Assembly (NCBI GenBank): GCA_002719695.1
Contig: PBEQ01000041.1
Coordinates: 1 to 33,751, forward strand
Origin: a bacterium
Lineage (GTDB): Bacteria > Margulisbacteria > Marinamargulisbacteria > GCA-2716485 > GCA-002719695
Reading direction: 5' to 3'
Length of the DNA: 33,751 nt
Shown here piece by piece: positions 9,161 to 17,986 of the stretch (within the stretch, counting starts at the first letter, position 1; every line of letters begins with the position of its first letter). Position numbers and translations under genes: made by a program. The notes below the pieces were generated by a model. That model worked only from the letters and a program-made list of their open reading frames with translations, was not told the DNA's origin and made no database searches.

Positions 9161-9616
9161 GTGTTAAACCGCTCCAATTTCATCATGATATTTGTTTTGG
9201 TCTTTCTTGATCAATCAACAAAATGGCTTGCTCAAACTAAACTTATATTTTTTCAATCAGTAACTATTATTCCCAAAATATTTACATTTGATTTAGTTCA
9301 TAATTATGGAGCCGCTTATGGAATTCTACAAAATCAACGACTATTTTTATTAAGTGTTACTGCTATTGTAATCTTTGGCGGCATCTTTTTTTCTAAAACG
9401 ATTATCCAATCTAAATGGTCTTACTATGGACTTATTTTTTTATTAGCAGGTGCTATTGGAAATGGAATAGACAGGCTTTTTTTAGGATATGTTATTGACT
9501 TTATTAATATCAAAATTTTTCCAGTCTTTAACTTTGCTGATATTTTTATTGATATTGCAGTTGGTTGTTTTATTATGGATATAATTGTGAATGGAAAAAA
9601 AACAACTAACAACTAA
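9161..9616 (+). CDS. lspA: Lipoprotein signal peptidase (signal peptidase II)
   Basis: Inner-membrane aspartic peptidase that removes signal peptides from lipid-modified prolipoproteins. It has 151 residues and about four membrane segments. Motifs are LDQSTKW, HNYGAAYGI, AGAIGNGIDRLFLG, VIDF (catalytic D113) and FNFAD (catalytic D127). The stretch between the two Asp is shorter than in Pseudomonas LspA. It begins with GTG immediately after the previous stop, and its end overlaps rluD by 26 bp. A candidate substrate, the 54-residue lipoprotein, is in the same operon. Confidence 0.95.
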   Translation: MLNRSNFIMIFVLVFLDQSTKWLAQTKLIFFQSVTIIPKIFTFDLVHNYGAAYGILQNQRLFLLSVTAIVIFGGIFFSKTIIQSKWSYYGLIFLLAGAIGNGIDRLFLGYVIDFINIKIFPVFNFADIFIDIAVGCFIMDIIVNGKKTTNN

Positions 9617-10469
9617 AATTTCTGGAATTCGTATTGATTCATTCTTACAACAACACGTTGATATTTCCAGAGTAGTCGCTAAAAAATGGATTAAAAACCA
9701 GTGCGTATTTGTTAATAACACCCTCGTAACCAAAGCTAGTTATAGTCTTACAAAAGGAGATCGTATTCATTATCTAATTGAAAAACAACCATCACCACCT
9801 CCTCAAGATCATCACACATTAACAATAGACTATCTGTATGAAGACAATGACATCTTAATTATTAATAAGCCCCCTGGCCTTGTTGTTCATTTAGGTGTTG
9901 ATACCACAGAAACAACCTTAGTTAATGAATTAATAAAAAATAAGGTAGCCTTATATAATTATGGTGATGAAAACAAATCTGGCATTGTTCATCGACTCGA
10001 TCGAATGACAGAAGGATTAATGGTTTTAGCCAAAACAAAACTAGCGTATGAATCCCTAACACAGCAATTTAAAAATCGCCAAATTAAAAAACATTATTAT
10101 GCTTTACTTAAAGGAAATCTAACTCAAAATATTATCGTAAACCAACCCATTGATAGACATCCTAAACACCGTCATAAATATTACGTTTCACAAAACGGCC
10201 GAGAAGCATGTACGAAATTTTTTATTAAAAAAAACTTTAATTCAACAACACTATGCTCGATAGAACTAATCACTGGACGAACGCATCAAATACGCGTTCA
10301 TTCCCATTTTTTAGGATATCCCGTTATTGGGGATGCCATCTATACAAAAACATCACGAAAATCAGGTCAATTATTACAAGCTTATTCCTTAGGACTAACG
10401 CATCCAAAAAATAACACGCACCTTTTATTGACACTTCCGTTATCACAACGAATTCAGTCGTCTATATGA
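9591..10469 (+). CDS. rluD: Pseudouridine synthase, RluD/RluA family with S4 domain
   Basis: Converts specific uridines in ribosomal RNA to pseudouridine. It has 292 residues. The N-terminal S4 RNA-binding domain (~10-65: RIDSFLQQHVDISRVVAKKWI) is followed by the catalytic domain with HRLDRMTEGLMVLAKT (catalytic D137) and TGRTHQIRVHSHFLGYPVIGD. The usual HRLDKDTSG reads HRLDRMTEG here, but the catalytic Asp is intact. The lspA-rluD order is common in bacteria. The ATG lies inside lspA (26-bp overlap) and the TGA overlaps the next ATG. Confidence 0.92.
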   Translation: MEKKQLTTKISGIRIDSFLQQHVDISRVVAKKWIKNQCVFVNNTLVTKASYSLTKGDRIHYLIEKQPSPPPQDHHTLTIDYLYEDNDILIINKPPGLVVHLGVDTTETTLVNELIKNKVALYNYGDENKSGIVHRLDRMTEGLMVLAKTKLAYESLTQQFKNRQIKKHYYALLKGNLTQNIIVNQPIDRHPKHRHKYYVSQNGREACTKFFIKKNFNSTTLCSIELITGRTHQIRVHSHFLGYPVIGDAIYTKTSRKSGQLLQAYSLGLTHPKNNTHLLLTLPLSQRIQSSI

Positions 10470-11335
10470 TTAAATCAATACTTTTTTCATGGCTTTTATT
10501 ATGTGCATCACCCCTTTTTGCCATTGATATTACGTTATCTTCAGAGACACTTAAATTTGGAGAAACTATCGCTGTAAAACTAAAATCACCAGAACGAATA
10601 AAATCACATTCTATTCTATTTGGAGGAAAGTCATTTCAATTATTTTTAAATGACTATCAAAACAAGCACTACATTTACGTAACCTATATCGCAGTTTCAA
10701 GACACTCCAAATCAAACTATAGCTATTTAAAAATAGGACTAACATTTTCTAGAAAAAATAAGTTTTATAAAGAATATAAAATCGCTTTAGACTTTCCCAA
10801 AAAACCAAAAATTGGGCGAGTCCGCCTAACACAAAAAGCAAAATCATTATCCAATAAAACATCCTCCTATAAAAAAGAAGGGGCCTTGCTAGCAAAACAC
10901 TTTAAAAAAACAACCAAAAGGCGTTACTTTGATGGTCTATTTATCTATCCTGCAAAAGGACGTCTCTCATCTGAATTTGGAAAACTGCGTCATTATAATA
11001 ATGGAAGAACAAGTTCTCATGCTGGCGTAGATATTGCTAATAAACATGGAACCCCTATTTTTGCACCTCAAAACGGAAAGGTTATTTTAAGTAAAACACT
11101 AGATATTCATGGTAATACAATTATGATTGATCATGGATATGGCATTATCTCTATCTATTGCCATCTTAATAGTCGATCTGTAAAAAAAGGAAAATATATC
11201 AAAAAAGGCACACCTATTGGCACAATGGGAATGACAGGCGTTGCGTCAGGCGTTCATCTTCATTGGGGACTAAGTGTCCAAAATGTAAGAGTAGACCCTT
11301 TATTTTGGACCCAAGAATCTAACAAAACATTTTAA
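10466..11335 (+). CDS. Exported M23 (LytM-type) peptidoglycan endopeptidase
   Basis: Zinc metallopeptidase that cuts peptide cross-links in the cell wall. It has 289 residues. A signal peptide (MIKSILFSWLLLCASPLFA) leads into a ~90-residue beta-rich N-terminal domain, a basic linker, and a C-terminal M23 domain (~165-280). Zinc ligands and catalytic residues look complete: H185 and D189 in HAGVD, YCHL (H233) and HLHW (H264, H266). It should therefore be active, unlike degenerate LytM regulators. It is coupled to rluD by ATGA. Its stop codon sits in an 18-bp AT palindrome (AAACATTTT/AAAATGTTT, 11325-11342) of unknown meaning. Confidence 0.9.
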   Translation: MIKSILFSWLLLCASPLFAIDITLSSETLKFGETIAVKLKSPERIKSHSILFGGKSFQLFLNDYQNKHYIYVTYIAVSRHSKSNYSYLKIGLTFSRKNKFYKEYKIALDFPKKPKIGRVRLTQKAKSLSNKTSSYKKEGALLAKHFKKTTKRRYFDGLFIYPAKGRLSSEFGKLRHYNNGRTSSHAGVDIANKHGTPIFAPQNGKVILSKTLDIHGNTIMIDHGYGIISIYCHLNSRSVKKGKYIKKGTPIGTMGMTGVASGVHLHWGLSVQNVRVDPLFWTQESNKTF

Positions 11336-11374
11336 AATGTTTAAACTCTAATAAATAAAGGAAACATTAACAGG

Positions 11375-11539
11375 ATGTTAAAAAAAATAATAATCACATT
11401 TACACTACTATCAATCTGTTTATGTTGTCTATCCTGTGATGCATTAACCAATGAAGATGATGAAACATCACAACAATACAACATTGAAGAAGAAATCAAG
11501 CATTTAAAAAAAGTTACAAGATTAAAGACACACCAATGA
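11375..11539 (+). CDS. Small putative lipoprotein, 54 residues
   Basis: Too short for the ORF track. ATG at 11375, stop at 11537-11539. The protein has a basic start (MLKK), a hydrophobic stretch and a cysteine cluster ending CCLSC|DALTNEDDE, which reads as a lipoprotein signal with Cys21 lipidated. Cys at -3 is not the classic residue. The mature part is ~34 residues, acidic then basic (EEEIKHLKKVTRLKTHQ). Its stop overlaps the next ATG (ATGA), which supports that it is translated. LspA in the same operon would process it. Function unknown. Confidence 0.65.
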   Translation: MLKKIIITFTLLSICLCCLSCDALTNEDDETSQQYNIEEEIKHLKKVTRLKTHQ

Positions 11540-12375
11540 AACCTATTTTACTAATAATTATAATAATAGTTTCAATAAACAATCAACATATTGCCGGCGA
11601 AAAACACATGATAATATCCTTATTAAAAGGATACTACTATGACATATCTGATGCTAACACAACTGAAAACGAAACCATCATATATGATGGATTCAATTCA
11701 GAAACAACCTACGAAGATATTACTGTATACAACACCATCTACGAATGTGATGCTCATGATCCATTACTATCTGAGGAAGACATCAACAACAACAACATTA
11801 ACTGTATCCAAATTGATGGACAGGCAAAATCTCTAAAAAGCCCCTCGGGTAATAACTTATATCTAGAGCTAAATATACCAAATGAAGAAAAAGTGATTTT
11901 AACAAACGAGGCATATGAGGCAAATGGAAAAAGGTTTTCCGTTCATGACTACCTAAATTTAGAAGAGGACGACATAAAAGATCTAGCAAAAAAAGAAGCA
12001 AACGATAATAACATCCCAACCTATAATTTTGAAATAGAATTTAAATACATAAACTTTAATTCAGATAATACAAAAAACTACGAATTTAAACTATTTTGGA
12101 CCTGGACCAAAATAATTAATGATAACAATGAAACATACCGCATACCATTTAAACTAATAATAGAAGGCGAAAATAATCTTAAGTATGAATACTCAGGAAT
12201 ATTTAATATGTCAAAACAACCAGAAAACCCCGAAGATTTTATCGTCTCATCCGATATCGAACTAAATTCTAATAATGAAACCGCAACATTCACATGGGAC
12301 ATGATGAATTCATGTATATTAATTACTAGGCATTTAGACAACAGCACTATAATTGATGGATGCTCATCAAACTAA
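11536..12375 (+). CDS. Exported protein of unknown function
   Basis: A 279-residue protein coupled by ATGA to the small lipoprotein gene. The N-terminus (MKPILLIIIIIVSINNQHIAG) looks like a signal peptide. The mature protein is acidic, rich in Asn, Glu and Tyr, and probably beta-rich. It has four well-separated cysteines after the signal (YECD, INCI, NSCI, DGCS), which could form two disulfides in the periplasm. No family is recognised. It is the last gene of the gap-pgk-lspA-rluD-M23 operon and may be a lineage-specific envelope protein acting with the lipoprotein. Confidence 0.7.
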   Translation: MKPILLIIIIIVSINNQHIAGEKHMIISLLKGYYYDISDANTTENETIIYDGFNSETTYEDITVYNTIYECDAHDPLLSEEDINNNNINCIQIDGQAKSLKSPSGNNLYLELNIPNEEKVILTNEAYEANGKRFSVHDYLNLEEDDIKDLAKKEANDNNIPTYNFEIEFKYINFNSDNTKNYEFKLFWTWTKIINDNNETYRIPFKLIIEGENNLKYEYSGIFNMSKQPENPEDFIVSSDIELNSNNETATFTWDMMNSCILITRHLDNSTIIDGCSSN

Positions 12376-12420
12376 CATTACAGTTAAATAGCTTTAAAAA
12401 TTAGTAACCATTTACTCAGA

Positions 12421-12801
12421 TTAACCAGCTCGATAATAGCGAAACGCAGCTACACCCAATAATCCCCACATAATCATTAAAATCATCCCTCCAACAGGTG
12501 TCACAAACGTTAACGCTTTAACCCCTGTTAACACATACACGTAAAGACTGCCAGAAAACAACAATACGCCTACAATAGCACTTTTAAAAACATAACCAGG
12601 AATAACAAAACCCGCTTTAGATTGACTATTAAATAAACTTAACACAAGTAAAAACAAACTATAAAACTGATGATAATCAATCGCTACTTGCAAGGTTTTA
12701 TACAAGGATTCTGTTAACGTTTGAGCTGCAATATGAGCTCCAAACGCCCCAATAAGAACACTTAAAAACCCCAACACCGCACTAATTACAATATAGTTCA
12801 T
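12421..12801 (-). CDS. DUF423 (YgdD-like) membrane protein
   Basis: A 126-residue inner-membrane protein with about four membrane segments. The family hallmarks are visible: LIGAFGAHI near the N-terminus, DYHQFYSLFLL, LFSGSLYVYVLTG and TPVGGMILMIMWG. The biochemical role of DUF423 is not established to my knowledge. It is monocistronic and convergent with the exported-protein gene. On the minus strand TATCAT ends eight bases before the ATG, again suggesting a near-leaderless transcript. Confidence 0.88.
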   Translation of the reverse strand: MNYIVISAVLGFLSVLIGAFGAHIAAQTLTESLYKTLQVAIDYHQFYSLFLLVLSLFNSQSKAGFVIPGYVFKSAIVGVLLFSGSLYVYVLTGVKALTFVTPVGGMILMIMWGLLGVAAFRYYRAG

Positions 12802-12868
12802 TGAATTTCATGATAGCCGTTTAAAACCATTAATAAAAGAAAAAATTATATCAATTTTCTAAGAGATA

Positions 12869-12897
12869 TTGCATGAATATAAATAGATATGTAAAAA
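12869..12897 (+). promoter_or_regulatory. Promoter of the lactone oxidase / aldo-keto reductase operon
   Basis: TTGCAT, a 17-bp spacer and TAAAAA, ending 12 nt before the ATG at 12910. The predicted leader is ~6 nt, with no Shine-Dalgarno. The -10 match is only partial. Confidence 0.4.
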
Positions 12898-12909
12898 TAA
12901 ATCAATCAA

Positions 12910-13689
12910 ATGAGCCAAACAAAAATTGCTGTAAAGACATTTCCTGACTTAGTTACTAAACATAAAGACTTACCTATTGATTACTTCGAAATAGCAATTA
13001 GACCAACTGTTTTCGGAAAACAAACGTCTCTTGAGTCACAACTAACAAGCTTTAAAGACATTAAAAATAAAGTTATTGGTATTCACGGGGCTATCTATCG
13101 CGAAGGGGTCAACCTTTTAGATCCTAAATCAGAAAGCACAAACCAAAAAGCATTTAATTATGTAAAAAAAGCCCAAGATTATTTTCCAAACTGTCAGTAT
13201 GCCTTATTTCATCCTGGCCATATCATTCCTAATTCAGCATGCTCATTTGAAACATTATTTTCTTTTTTAAAAAATAATTTTCTTGATAAATTAGTTATTG
13301 AATTTGAGCCATTCGTTGCCTACGATCAACGATTTGTGTTCCCCATTCATAACAGTCACGATTGGGCTACCTTTCAAGAAAAAATTCAAAAGCCAATTGT
13401 TCTTGATACAGCACATTGTTTTATTACCGCACAAGCTCTTGGATATGACTTTTATTCCTATTTCGAAAAATTAACAACACTTTTATCTCCCAAAATTATC
13501 CACTTAAGCAATACAGATTTATCAGATGGTGGTCTCAATGATAAACATCTACACCTTAGTGAAGGCGTTATCGATTTTTCAAGAATCGCTCATTTATTAG
13601 AAAATAAAATTTTAGTAATTGAGGTAAATAACATCACTAATCATGATATTGAGCATGTACATACAATTTTAGAAAAGGTATCTGTATAA
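12910..13689 (+). CDS. TIM-barrel protein, sugar phosphate isomerase/epimerase-like (AP endonuclease 2 superfamily)
   Basis: A 259-residue cytosolic protein with the strand-end motifs of xylose-isomerase-like TIM barrels: IGIHGA, LFHPGH, LVIEFEP, VLDTAHCF, IIHLSNTD, DKHLHLSEGVIDF and LVIEVNN. The Glu, Asp-His, His and Glu residues are placed as expected for a divalent metal site. These features support a sugar or sugar-acid isomerase/epimerase; the exact substrate cannot be read from sequence. It is the first gene of a three-gene operon with no gap before the lactone oxidase, so it probably makes or recycles a precursor for the next two enzymes. An endonuclease IV role is less likely given this context. 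Confidence 0.72.
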   Translation: MSQTKIAVKTFPDLVTKHKDLPIDYFEIAIRPTVFGKQTSLESQLTSFKDIKNKVIGIHGAIYREGVNLLDPKSESTNQKAFNYVKKAQDYFPNCQYALFHPGHIIPNSACSFETLFSFLKNNFLDKLVIEFEPFVAYDQRFVFPIHNSHDWATFQEKIQKPIVLDTAHCFITAQALGYDFYSYFEKLTTLLSPKIIHLSNTDLSDGGLNDKHLHLSEGVIDFSRIAHLLENKILVIEVNNITNHDIEHVHTILEKVSV

Positions 13690-15072
13690 ATGACACATTC
13701 ATGGCAAAACTGGGCAACCTTATCAGAGTGCAAACCTCAATCGTTATATTTTCCAAAATCAATAACCGAACTTAAGCAAATCTTAGTTGAAGCTAGTATT
13801 AATAAAGAAAACATAAAAGTTGTTGGTCATGGAAATTCATATAATACAAACTTTCACACGAAAAGGTCCTTATTATCTCTTAAAGAATTTAACACGATTC
13901 TTGAAACAGACATTAACAATCAAACCGTAACATTTGAATCAGGATTATCAATTCCAGATTTAGTTAACCATTGCAATGATAAAAACATAGCTCTTTCAAA
14001 TCTTGGGACAAATATGTTTGATAATGTAGCAGGTGCTTGTGCAACAGGCCATCATGGTAGCGGGATAAATTTTGGAATATTAAGCTCATTTATTGAGTCC
14101 TTTGACCTTTTATTAGGATCCGGAAAAGTATTAACAGTTCACAACGGAGACTGGCTTTACGATGCATTAGGTGTTCATCTAGGTGCTTTTGGGATTATTA
14201 CAAAAATGACTATCAAAACCGAACCCCGATTTAAACTCAAACAAACTGTTTTTCCTATATCATTACAAGCGTTTAATGATAGTATGAAAACTATTTTAGC
14301 TGCCAATGATCATGTAAAACTTATTTGGGCTCCTCATACTCAAGATTATCAATGCTGGATTGCAAATAGAACTAATGAACCTAATGACAGCCCATTTATA
14401 CATTGGAAAAACAAGACTATTAATGGTCTCCTAATTAACAATATACTCCATGGTCTTTTACTATATACAACAAAAATAAAACCAAGCTTGGTTCGGCCTA
14501 TTAATAAATGGCTTAGTAATTATTTTTTAAAAGGAAAAACACAATGTATTGGTTGGTCTGATCAAATTTTTTATCTCCCCCACCTTCTTAAACAAGACGC
14601 TGTTGAATATGCCATACCTATTAAACATACAACCTCTTTTTTACAAGACTTGCATAGTTTAATCGAATCACATTCATTTAATGTTCAGTTTCCAATTGAA
14701 GTTCGGTTTGTAAAAAAAGATAATTTTTGGTTAAGCCCAGCTTATCAAAGTGATATGTGCTACATTGGCACAAAATCTCATCTACTCCCATTTATGCCAA
14801 AAACATACTTAGCTTATTTTAAGGCAGTTAGTCATCTGGTAGAAACATACAAAGGTCGTTTTCACTGGGGAAAACAAAACTATAGTTCTCCAAAATATCT
14901 TGAATCGGTTTACCCAAAATGGAAAGATTTTTGGATTTTACAAAACATTTTAGATCCCAATGGCTTATTTATGAATGATTGGCTTACTTCTTTTGCCCAT
15001 ACCCCATCAAAAACCGATATTGAATCATTCAAAAAAGTATTTTTTGATCATGAATTACAACCAACTTCTTAA
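13690..15072 (+). CDS. FAD-dependent aldono-1,4-lactone oxidase/dehydrogenase (ALO/GULO/GalLDH family)
   Basis: A 460-residue flavoenzyme of the family that oxidises L-galactono-, L-gulono- or D-arabinono-1,4-lactone to ascorbate-type products. The N-terminal FAD_binding_4 domain has VVGHGNSYN and the ATGHHGSG motif. The C-terminal ALO domain has EVRF (E337, R339, the substrate-site Glu-Arg pair) and HWGK (392-395), then LDPNGLFMNDWL. Position 49, where His covalently links FAD in many relatives, is Asn, so FAD is probably non-covalent as in plant GalLDH, which has Leu there. No signal peptide. It directly abuts the TIM-barrel gene and overlaps the aldo-keto reductase. Confidence 0.85.
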   Translation: MTHSWQNWATLSECKPQSLYFPKSITELKQILVEASINKENIKVVGHGNSYNTNFHTKRSLLSLKEFNTILETDINNQTVTFESGLSIPDLVNHCNDKNIALSNLGTNMFDNVAGACATGHHGSGINFGILSSFIESFDLLLGSGKVLTVHNGDWLYDALGVHLGAFGIITKMTIKTEPRFKLKQTVFPISLQAFNDSMKTILAANDHVKLIWAPHTQDYQCWIANRTNEPNDSPFIHWKNKTINGLLINNILHGLLLYTTKIKPSLVRPINKWLSNYFLKGKTQCIGWSDQIFYLPHLLKQDAVEYAIPIKHTTSFLQDLHSLIESHSFNVQFPIEVRFVKKDNFWLSPAYQSDMCYIGTKSHLLPFMPKTYLAYFKAVSHLVETYKGRFHWGKQNYSSPKYLESVYPKWKDFWILQNILDPNGLFMNDWLTSFAHTPSKTDIESFKKVFFDHELQPTS

Positions 15073-15940
15073 TCATGACTTAACTATCTCAGAATTTGGA
15101 TTTGGAGCATCTCCCTTTGGTAATATATATACCCAAAAATTACATGATGATGACGTCCAGTTATGTGTTGAGACAGCATTAGAAAACGGTATCAATTATT
15201 TTGATGTTGCACCCTATTATGGCAAAGGGCTAGCTGAAAAACGGCTTGCAAAAGCACTAGGAAAAAACTCTCAAAAAATTATTTTATCAACAAAGGTCGG
15301 CCGCTATGATCATAATGAATTCAATTTTTCCGCTGAATCCATTAGTCAATCCATTCATCATAGCCTATCATTATTTTCACGAGATCATTTAGATATAGTC
15401 TTTTGTCATGACATTGAATTTGTTGATTCAGATATTATATTAAATTCGGCACTACCAACATTAGAAAAATTAAAACAACAAGGAAAAATTAGAGCAATTG
15501 GAATCTCAGGTTACCCATTACCCCTACTCTATTCTATTGCAAAACAGTTTCCACTAGATATCATTTTAAGTTACTCCCAATTAACGCTTATCAACCAAAA
15601 TCTAAAATCATACAGTCAAAAATTTCATGATTTAAACGTTAATGTAATTAATGCATCACCATTTGATATGGGTCTATTAACACAAGGTAACTGCCCCGCA
15701 TGGCATCCAGCCTCCCAAAAATTAAAAAATAAAATAGCTACATTGCTAGAAAAATGTGCCCAAAACGAGATTAAAATTGAAAAATCAGCATTTCAATATA
15801 GCTTAAATACTAACAACGCCCAATCCCATTTAACAGGTATCGGATCTCATAAACAACTGCAGCACTGCCTGCAGTGGTATTATGAAAAAAAAGACGCTTC
15901 TGCCATTGATACAATCATTAAACTATTTAACGATTTATAA
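15050..15940 (+). CDS. Aldo/keto reductase resembling plant L-galactose dehydrogenase
   Basis: NAD(P)-dependent oxidoreductase. The ORF track starts at 14975, but the ATG at 15050 (overlapping the oxidase by 23 bp) gives a normal AKR N-terminus of 296 residues. The catalytic tetrad is complete: D52, Y57, K82 and H120. Several segments recall plant L-galactose dehydrogenase as I remember it: FGASPFGN, FDVAPYYGKGLAEK, TKVGRY, FNFSAESI, CHDIEF, NASPFDMGLLTQ and AWHPASQKLK. The inferred reaction is oxidation of L-galactose or a related sugar to its 1,4-lactone, the substrate of the neighbouring oxidase. L-fucose or D-arabinose-type sugars are alternatives. Last gene of the operon. Confidence 0.85.
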   Translation: MNYNQLLNHDLTISEFGFGASPFGNIYTQKLHDDDVQLCVETALENGINYFDVAPYYGKGLAEKRLAKALGKNSQKIILSTKVGRYDHNEFNFSAESISQSIHHSLSLFSRDHLDIVFCHDIEFVDSDIILNSALPTLEKLKQQGKIRAIGISGYPLPLLYSIAKQFPLDIILSYSQLTLINQNLKSYSQKFHDLNVNVINASPFDMGLLTQGNCPAWHPASQKLKNKIATLLEKCAQNEIKIEKSAFQYSLNTNNAQSHLTGIGSHKQLQHCLQWYYEKKDASAIDTIIKLFNDL

Positions 15941-16006
15941 ACAAAGAAACCCCATGTTTCATTACTAGGAGAATTGAATTTGTTATGGTATTATTAACTA
16001 TTCATT

Positions 16007-17977
16007 ATGTCTGTAGAATATAAAGCTGATCATATTAAGGTTTTAGAAGGGCTAGAAGCTGTAAGAAAGCGCCCCGGTATGTATATTGGGACAACAGGGA
16101 AAGCTGGTTTAAACCATCTTATTTTTGAGGTTGTTGATAACTCAATAGATGAAGCTATGGCAGGTCATTGTACAGATGTTACTGTTACGATTGATAAAGA
16201 TAACATTGTTACCGTCGAAGATAATGGAAGAGGTATTCCCATTGATGAACATAAAGACAAAAAGTTACCAGCTGTTGAGGTTGTTTTAACAACGCTACAT
16301 GCTGGAGGAAAATTTGAAGGAGAAGGGTACAAGGTCTCCGGTGGATTGCATGGTGTTGGGGTTTCTGTTGTTAATGCTTTAGCAGAATGGTTAGAAGTAG
16401 AAGTATGTAGAGACAACAAAACATACACAAACCGATACCAAAGGGGAATTCCTGATAACTTAGTTGGTACATTTTCTGATAATGCAAATAATAACCGAGG
16501 AACTGTCATTAGATTTAAACCTGATGACACTATATTTGATGAAGTTGAATTTACAACAGAAGTAATAGATCACCGATTAAGAGAATTAGCATTTTTGAAT
16601 CGAGGGGTACGTATATTTTTTAATGATTTAAGACCAGAAGAACCTATCCATGAAGAGTATATGTTTGAAGGTGGTATCGAATCTTATGTAGCTATGTTAA
16701 ATGAATCTAAAGAAATTTTATTTGATAACGTTATTTACATGAAAAAAAATCGTAACAACTATGAGGTAGAAGTAGCATTGCAATACGTAAATGATTATTA
16801 CGATGAACATGTTGTAACATTTGCAAACAATATTAGAACGAAAGAAGGCGGTACCCATCTAAGCGGATTTAGAACAGCTTTAACACGAGGTATCAATAAT
16901 TTTGCGAAAAAATTTGATTTAGTTAAAGGTGCAAAATCAAACTTTACTGGTAATGATTTAAAAGAAGGCTTAACGGCTGTAATATCAGTTAAATTAGCTA
17001 ATCCACAATTTGAAGGCCAAACAAAAACAAAATTAGGTAATTCCGAAGTAAAAGGAATAGTAGATTCTCTTGTTGATGAAGGATTATCTGATTATATAGA
17101 AAGAAATCCTAAAGTTGGTAAGTTAATTGTCAACAAAGCACTTGTTGCGCAGAGGGTTCGAGAAGCTGCCCGAAAAGCCCAAGATTTAGTTCGAAGAAAA
17201 TCTAGCTTAGAAAGCACAACGTTGCCTGGAAAATTAGCAGACTGTTCAAATAGAAATGCAGCTGACTGTGAAATATATATTGTTGAGGGTGATTCTGCCG
17301 GTGGTTCTGCAAAACAAGGACGAGACCGTAACTTTCAAGCAATTTTACCATTAAGAGGTAAAGTACTTAATGTTGAAAAAGCACGTCTTGATAAAATTTT
17401 AGCAAATGAAGAGATTAGAACACTGATAACAGCTATTGGACCATCAGCAGTTTCAGGGTTATCTGAAACTGAAGCAAAGATTAATGAAGATGAGGCTGAA
17501 GATAATGATGATCCATCACACATTTTAAAAAAATTACGATATCACAAAATAGTTATTATGACAGATGCGGATGTTGATGGAGCTCATATTAGAACGCTAT
17601 TACTAACGTTTTTCTTTAGATATGCAAGAGATATTATTCGTGTAGGCGGATTATATATTGCTCAACCACCCTTATATTTAGTAAAAAAAGGAACTGCAAA
17701 ACATTACGTTTATAATGACGAGCAACTTGAGACAAAATTAGAAGAATTAGGTAGAAAAAACGTAGGAATTCAACGATATAAAGGATTAGGAGAAATGAAT
17801 CCTGATCAATTATGGGAAACAACAATGGATCCAGATAAACGTACAATGCTTCGAGTTGATATGGAAGATGCTGAATTAGCAGATGAAATTTTCTCCATTT
17901 TAATGGGTAGCAATGTTGACCCAAGAAAACTTTTTATTGAAAAATACGCGAAAGATGTTCGCTGGATTGATGTTTAA
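16007..17977 (+). CDS. gyrB: DNA gyrase subunit B
   Basis: ATPase subunit of the enzyme that introduces negative supercoils. At 656 residues it is the short form without the insert found in proteobacteria. Motifs are the GHKL ATPase (PGMYIGTTG, EVVDNSIDEAMAG, DNGRGIP, GLHGVGVSVVNAL), Toprim (EGDSAGGSAKQGRD, DADVDGAHIRTLL) and QRYKGLGEMNPDQLW. TATTAT at 15989-15994 ends 12 nt before the ATG and no Shine-Dalgarno is seen. gyrA follows after nine bases. No dnaA, dnaN or recF is next to it, so this is not a classic origin cluster. Confidence 0.97.
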   Translation: MSVEYKADHIKVLEGLEAVRKRPGMYIGTTGKAGLNHLIFEVVDNSIDEAMAGHCTDVTVTIDKDNIVTVEDNGRGIPIDEHKDKKLPAVEVVLTTLHAGGKFEGEGYKVSGGLHGVGVSVVNALAEWLEVEVCRDNKTYTNRYQRGIPDNLVGTFSDNANNNRGTVIRFKPDDTIFDEVEFTTEVIDHRLRELAFLNRGVRIFFNDLRPEEPIHEEYMFEGGIESYVAMLNESKEILFDNVIYMKKNRNNYEVEVALQYVNDYYDEHVVTFANNIRTKEGGTHLSGFRTALTRGINNFAKKFDLVKGAKSNFTGNDLKEGLTAVISVKLANPQFEGQTKTKLGNSEVKGIVDSLVDEGLSDYIERNPKVGKLIVNKALVAQRVREAARKAQDLVRRKSSLESTTLPGKLADCSNRNAADCEIYIVEGDSAGGSAKQGRDRNFQAILPLRGKVLNVEKARLDKILANEEIRTLITAIGPSAVSGLSETEAKINEDEAEDNDDPSHILKKLRYHKIVIMTDADVDGAHIRTLLLTFFFRYARDIIRVGGLYIAQPPLYLVKKGTAKHYVYNDEQLETKLEELGRKNVGIQRYKGLGEMNPDQLWETTMDPDKRTMLRVDMEDAELADEIFSILMGSNVDPRKLFIEKYAKDVRWIDV

Positions 17978-17986
17978 GGAGATATA

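Noticed and set aside
15957-15972. GAAAC-CCCAT-GTTTC hairpin before gyrB as a terminator of the lactone oxidase operon
   Set aside because: Only five base pairs and no following T run.
16165-16530. 121-codon ORF antisense to gyrB
   Set aside because: Low-complexity Ser/Thr/Pro composition and full overlap with gyrB; a shadow frame.
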